A stretch of DNA of 64,000 nucleotides from the NCBI RefSeq assembly GCF_014905175.1, contig NC_057792.1, forward strand, positions 620,001-684,000, read 5' to 3'. The notes beneath the pieces are model-generated. The model ran no database searches. It had not been told where the DNA came from and saw nothing but the letters and a program-made list of their open reading frames with translations. The position numbers and the translations under genes were made by a program. Shown piece by piece: positions 62,601-64,000 of the stretch (within the stretch, counting starts at the first letter, position 1; each line of letters starts with the position of its first letter). The stretch is from Aphidius gifuensis. Taxonomy: Eukaryota; Arthropoda; Insecta; Hymenoptera; Braconidae.

Positions 62601-64000
62601 GATAATTAATATTTATGAAAAAAAAATTAAATTAAATATATCGCTGTGACTACTTGAACACAGACATACGTTGTTGAATTAAAAAATAAATTTATATAAA
62701 ATATTAATCAGTGTGTAATAAAGAAAAAAAAATTATGTTTGGTAGGGATAATGATAATCATGATGGCCTCGTAAAGTATATACATATTTATCGCGCTGCA
62801 AATGGTAAATTTTGTCCGATTGACTTTTGGTAAAAATGAAAAAAAATATTTAAAAAAATACTCATCAAAAATATACACAAGCAATTTAGCAAGTGTATAT
62901 ACACAAGTTGTAATAACAACACACAACATTATTATCACCCCATCCATTCCATTTTGATGGAGGTCACCCGGTAGCCAAAGTGGGTCTCGACCACTCGGTT
63001 AGTGTGTCATGGCATACGCGCTATTGAATCAACTTAATCTCAATACCAGCTCATCAATAATCAGCAAATTATTATATATTTATTTTTTATTTTTAATTTT
63101 TTTATCAATTATTATCTCTCATTTTTTTTTTTTTTTTTTTTTCATAATTATTTTAATCAATCTTTGATGATGATTTTTTAAATATTTTTTTTTTTTGGAT
63201 TAATAATTTTTGTTGATTGAAAGAGACATTTTTATACTGAGAAGTTTTTATGATAGGATGTTGAATGTTTCTCTGTGCATAATGGAATTATCGAGCTCAA
63301 GGTTGAACCCACCCTGTTAGCCCCCATATATATGACAAAGCATAAAATTCAACCGCAAAGAATAATAAAAAAAAAATACATATATATTACCAAAAATAAA
63401 AAAAATTGATCATTCAAAACAGGCCACAGAGTGTCAATGCGAATGTATACAATATATTGCCTCATGAAATATACAAATTTGTCAAAATCTATTTATGCTC
63501 ATAGTTGTTTGCTTTTTTTAAATTTAAAAATGAAAAAGAAAAAAAGTTAAGGCTAATTTTTGGTGGGTTGTAATTAGTTTAGGGGGATGATTAAGATGGG
63601 TAATTGTTGTTACATTGTAATGTAATGGTGATTGTTATTTAATGATGAATGTAATAATATATGTATATTGTAAAAATATATATATATTGTGTGTGATGGA
63701 TAAGAATGTGTGTCTAGTTTAGTGGGCAAGTAGGTCGCGAGGGAAACCAAGCGAGTTGCGCAACGTCGCAGTTCCAGTGTTATACAACTATTGACTCACC
63801 GGATTAACAAGTAGGCTGGGTGAAAACGAAAGCTGTATACTCACCGTCAAACAGATACATGTATACATTCGAAAAAAAAAAAAATAAAAAATATATAAAT
63901 GATCTTACATGAATTTGAAACTCAAATAAAATACTTTAAGAGCCAACGATGAAATAAAATGAACAAAATATATATGTTACAAGTTTTTTTAAAATGTTTT

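Larger units (their letters stand above)
55476..64000 (+). other. Presumed first coding intron of the 55.06-kb gene
   Basis: No exon with convincing coding sequence is seen in 8.5 kb. It holds microsatellites, GC-richer patches (59560-59640, 59900-60000, 62260-62320, 62950-63030, 63720-63850), and fragments like the termini of the 33.5-kb TIR element. A frame at about 57320-57454 has a non-repetitive end (RQWHKVRRESMQYIGGRK) but no supporting splice structure. Confidence 0.5.

Noticed and set aside
1..64000. tRNA, rRNA, known microRNA and CRISPR features
   Set aside because: Scanned by eye for cloverleaf B-box sequence, rRNA cores, familiar microRNA seeds and spaced repeats; none found, although eye scanning can miss microRNAs.

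Overview
This is an intron-rich, very AT-rich eukaryotic nuclear window. It has runs of A/T, dense microsatellites, GT-AG introns (many of only 50-160 bp) and animal gene families, including the planar-polarity cadherin Fat. Protein wording and the tiny introns suggest an insect. A hymenopteran, perhaps a parasitoid wasp, is my best inference but is not proven from the sequence. There is no operon logic: genes are single units, often head-to-head or tail-to-tail.

Layout. 1-24487: a long gene-free stretch, best read as part of a giant intron of fat (ft). 24488-29923 (minus): one uninterrupted exon with the start, signal peptide and 15 complete plus one partial cadherin repeats of Fat, the FAT4-type giant protocadherin of the Hippo and planar-polarity pathways. 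29924-33534: its upstream region. 33535-35277: a mobile element of about 1.74 kb with long terminal inverted repeats, minus-strand coding sequence that I cannot assign to any family, and a nested 67-bp MITE. 37905-52018: a compact housekeeping block. It holds RpL9 (+, with a candidate C/D snoRNA in an intron), Fcf1 (+, rRNA processing), a UBE2K/UbcD4-type E2 (-), PRPP synthetase (+, with in-frame cassette exons), an MPPED-type metallophosphoesterase (-) and mitochondrial medium-chain acyl-CoA dehydrogenase (+). 52019-55060: a long promoter/5'UTR region. 55061-55475 (+): first coding exon of an unrecognised acidic, Q/N/S-rich protein. 55476-64000: its apparent first coding intron, with remnants related to the 33.5-kb element.

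The genes do not form one pathway. RpL9, Fcf1 and the candidate snoRNA all belong to ribosome biogenesis and lie within 2.1 kb of each other. Exon coordinates were placed by hand from splice sites. For the six housekeeping genes the joined exons keep frame and give lengths matching the families (190, 199, 199, 318, 298 and 417 residues).

The most promising unexplained item is the 33.5-35.3 kb element: its coding content looks real, is split by a phase-consistent 53-bp intron, and matches nothing I know. Next are the PRPP synthetase cassette exons, the long fold-back element at 17.9-18.3 kb, and the snoRNA candidate.
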